Shown here piece by piece: positions 63,660 through 64,000 of a stretch of DNA of 64,000 nucleotides (position 1 is its first letter; the number at the start of each line of letters is the position of its first letter). This stretch comes from Pseudomonas bharatica CSV86 (lineage in GTDB: Bacteria > Pseudomonadota > Gammaproteobacteria > Pseudomonadales > Pseudomonadaceae), in assembly GCF_000319305.2 (NCBI RefSeq), contig NZ_AMWJ02000002.1:1488001-1552000 (forward strand), given 5' to 3'. Under the pieces are notes generated by a model. That model made no database searches. It had not been told where the DNA came from and was given only the letters and a program-made list of their open reading frames with translations. Position numbers and translations under genes: made by a program.

Positions 63660-63971
63660 ATGAAGAAGATCGTCCCCGATCCACCCGCCTCATCCCCGCG
63701 CGCCGTGACCGTCCATACCCGCTTCGCTGGCTGCGATGGCCATCATCCTCCGCTCTTCGCCGTCCGTGCCGGAGCCGATGTGGACAAGGCGCTGGTCCAT
63801 CTCGTCGTGCTGCTGCGCTCGGCCTATGAAACCAATCTGCAGGCCTGCGATGTAGTGAAGGACAACCATCTCGCCGGTATCCTCTGGGCGACCCAGCACG
63901 CCCTGGAAGCGTCGCAGGCGTTGGCCGAGTCGATGGCGAGCGGGATTTCGCTGATGCAGGCTTCGGGTTGA
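63660..63971 (+). CDS. DUF6124 family protein
   Basis: 103 residues from ATG 63660 (MKKIVPDPPASSPRAVTVHT); ATG 63651 three codons upstream is an alternative. The MxK-PxPP opening, the central AVRAGADVDKALVHLVVLL and AYETNLQACDVVKDNHLAGI, and the short length are characteristic of the small Pseudomonas proteins grouped as DUF6124 (formerly in DUF3077). They are often multicopy in a genome; the function is unknown. Confidence 0.8.
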   Translation: MKKIVPDPPASSPRAVTVHTRFAGCDGHHPPLFAVRAGADVDKALVHLVVLLRSAYETNLQACDVVKDNHLAGILWATQHALEASQALAESMASGISLMQASG

Positions 63972-64000
63972 AGCCGCAGGATTGAGGTTGCTGCTGCCGG

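Overview
The window is GC-rich chromosomal DNA of a Pseudomonas, most likely of the fluorescens/putida group. The evidence is a cyoABCDE quinol oxidase operon, a divergent Hmp/NorR pair, a fruBKA operon with FruR, an OprD-type porin, a DUF6124 protein and a PA2169-family protein. At least ten intergenic copies of the Pseudomonas REP/REPIN hairpin (core GGCAAGCCAGCTCCCACAGG) point the same way. No rRNA, tRNA, CRISPR array or prophage was seen.

Layout. 1-524: 5' part of an AlaC-type aminotransferase (minus). 804-5647: cyoABCDE (minus). 6207-6713: dsbB. 6986-9853: hmp and norR, divergent across three GT-N7-AC NorR sites. 9938-12177: cheV (its tail duplicated with a REP), a small secreted protein and a YkgJ-type Fe-S/Zn cluster protein. 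12185-13767: Aer-like receptor (frameshifted). 14000-20458: RND efflux pair and a two-component system. 20697-22462: small secreted protein and OprD-family porin. 22492-23775: an IS110-family element inserted in a REP. 23952-27756: diguanylate cyclase, PA2169 protein, DUF3820 protein, class V aminotransferase. 27770-28390: tandem 129-bp REPIN array. 28399-35995: fruA-fruK-fruB, divergent fruR, and tatD. 36088-41958: chemoreceptor, ampE, ampD, DUF1631 protein. 42216-47643: nadC, GabP-like permease, trxB, peroxiredoxin, cysZ. 47877-49000: an AT-richer two-gene accessory patch. 49105-58965: BdlA-like PAS receptor, glycosyltransferase, old-yellow-enzyme reductase, glutathione peroxidase, SlyD, pta, acyltransferase, OmpA lipoprotein, metallo-beta-lactamase-fold hydrolase. 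59060-63971: AEC transporter, LysR, NUDIX, small proteins, GNAT and DUF6124.

Most interesting item. The IS110 element carries, upstream of its transposase, two consecutive stem-loops with the architecture of an IS621-type bridge RNA. Its guide segments can be read directly. One loop holds AAGCCAGC and GTGGGAGC, which match the two halves of the REP it entered. The other holds ACAGTTG and CACAAGC, which match its own right and left ends. The REPs in this window therefore look like a programmed landing field.

Second theme. Seven genes (the Aer-like receptor, the second chemoreceptor, ampD, the DUF1631 gene, nadC, and probably the diguanylate cyclase and GNAT genes) each lack exactly one base, at or beside a short G/C run. 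Two receptors are broken at the same codon. This looks like a systematic deletion error of the sequence, not decay of seven genes, and those proteins should be read as probably intact in the organism.
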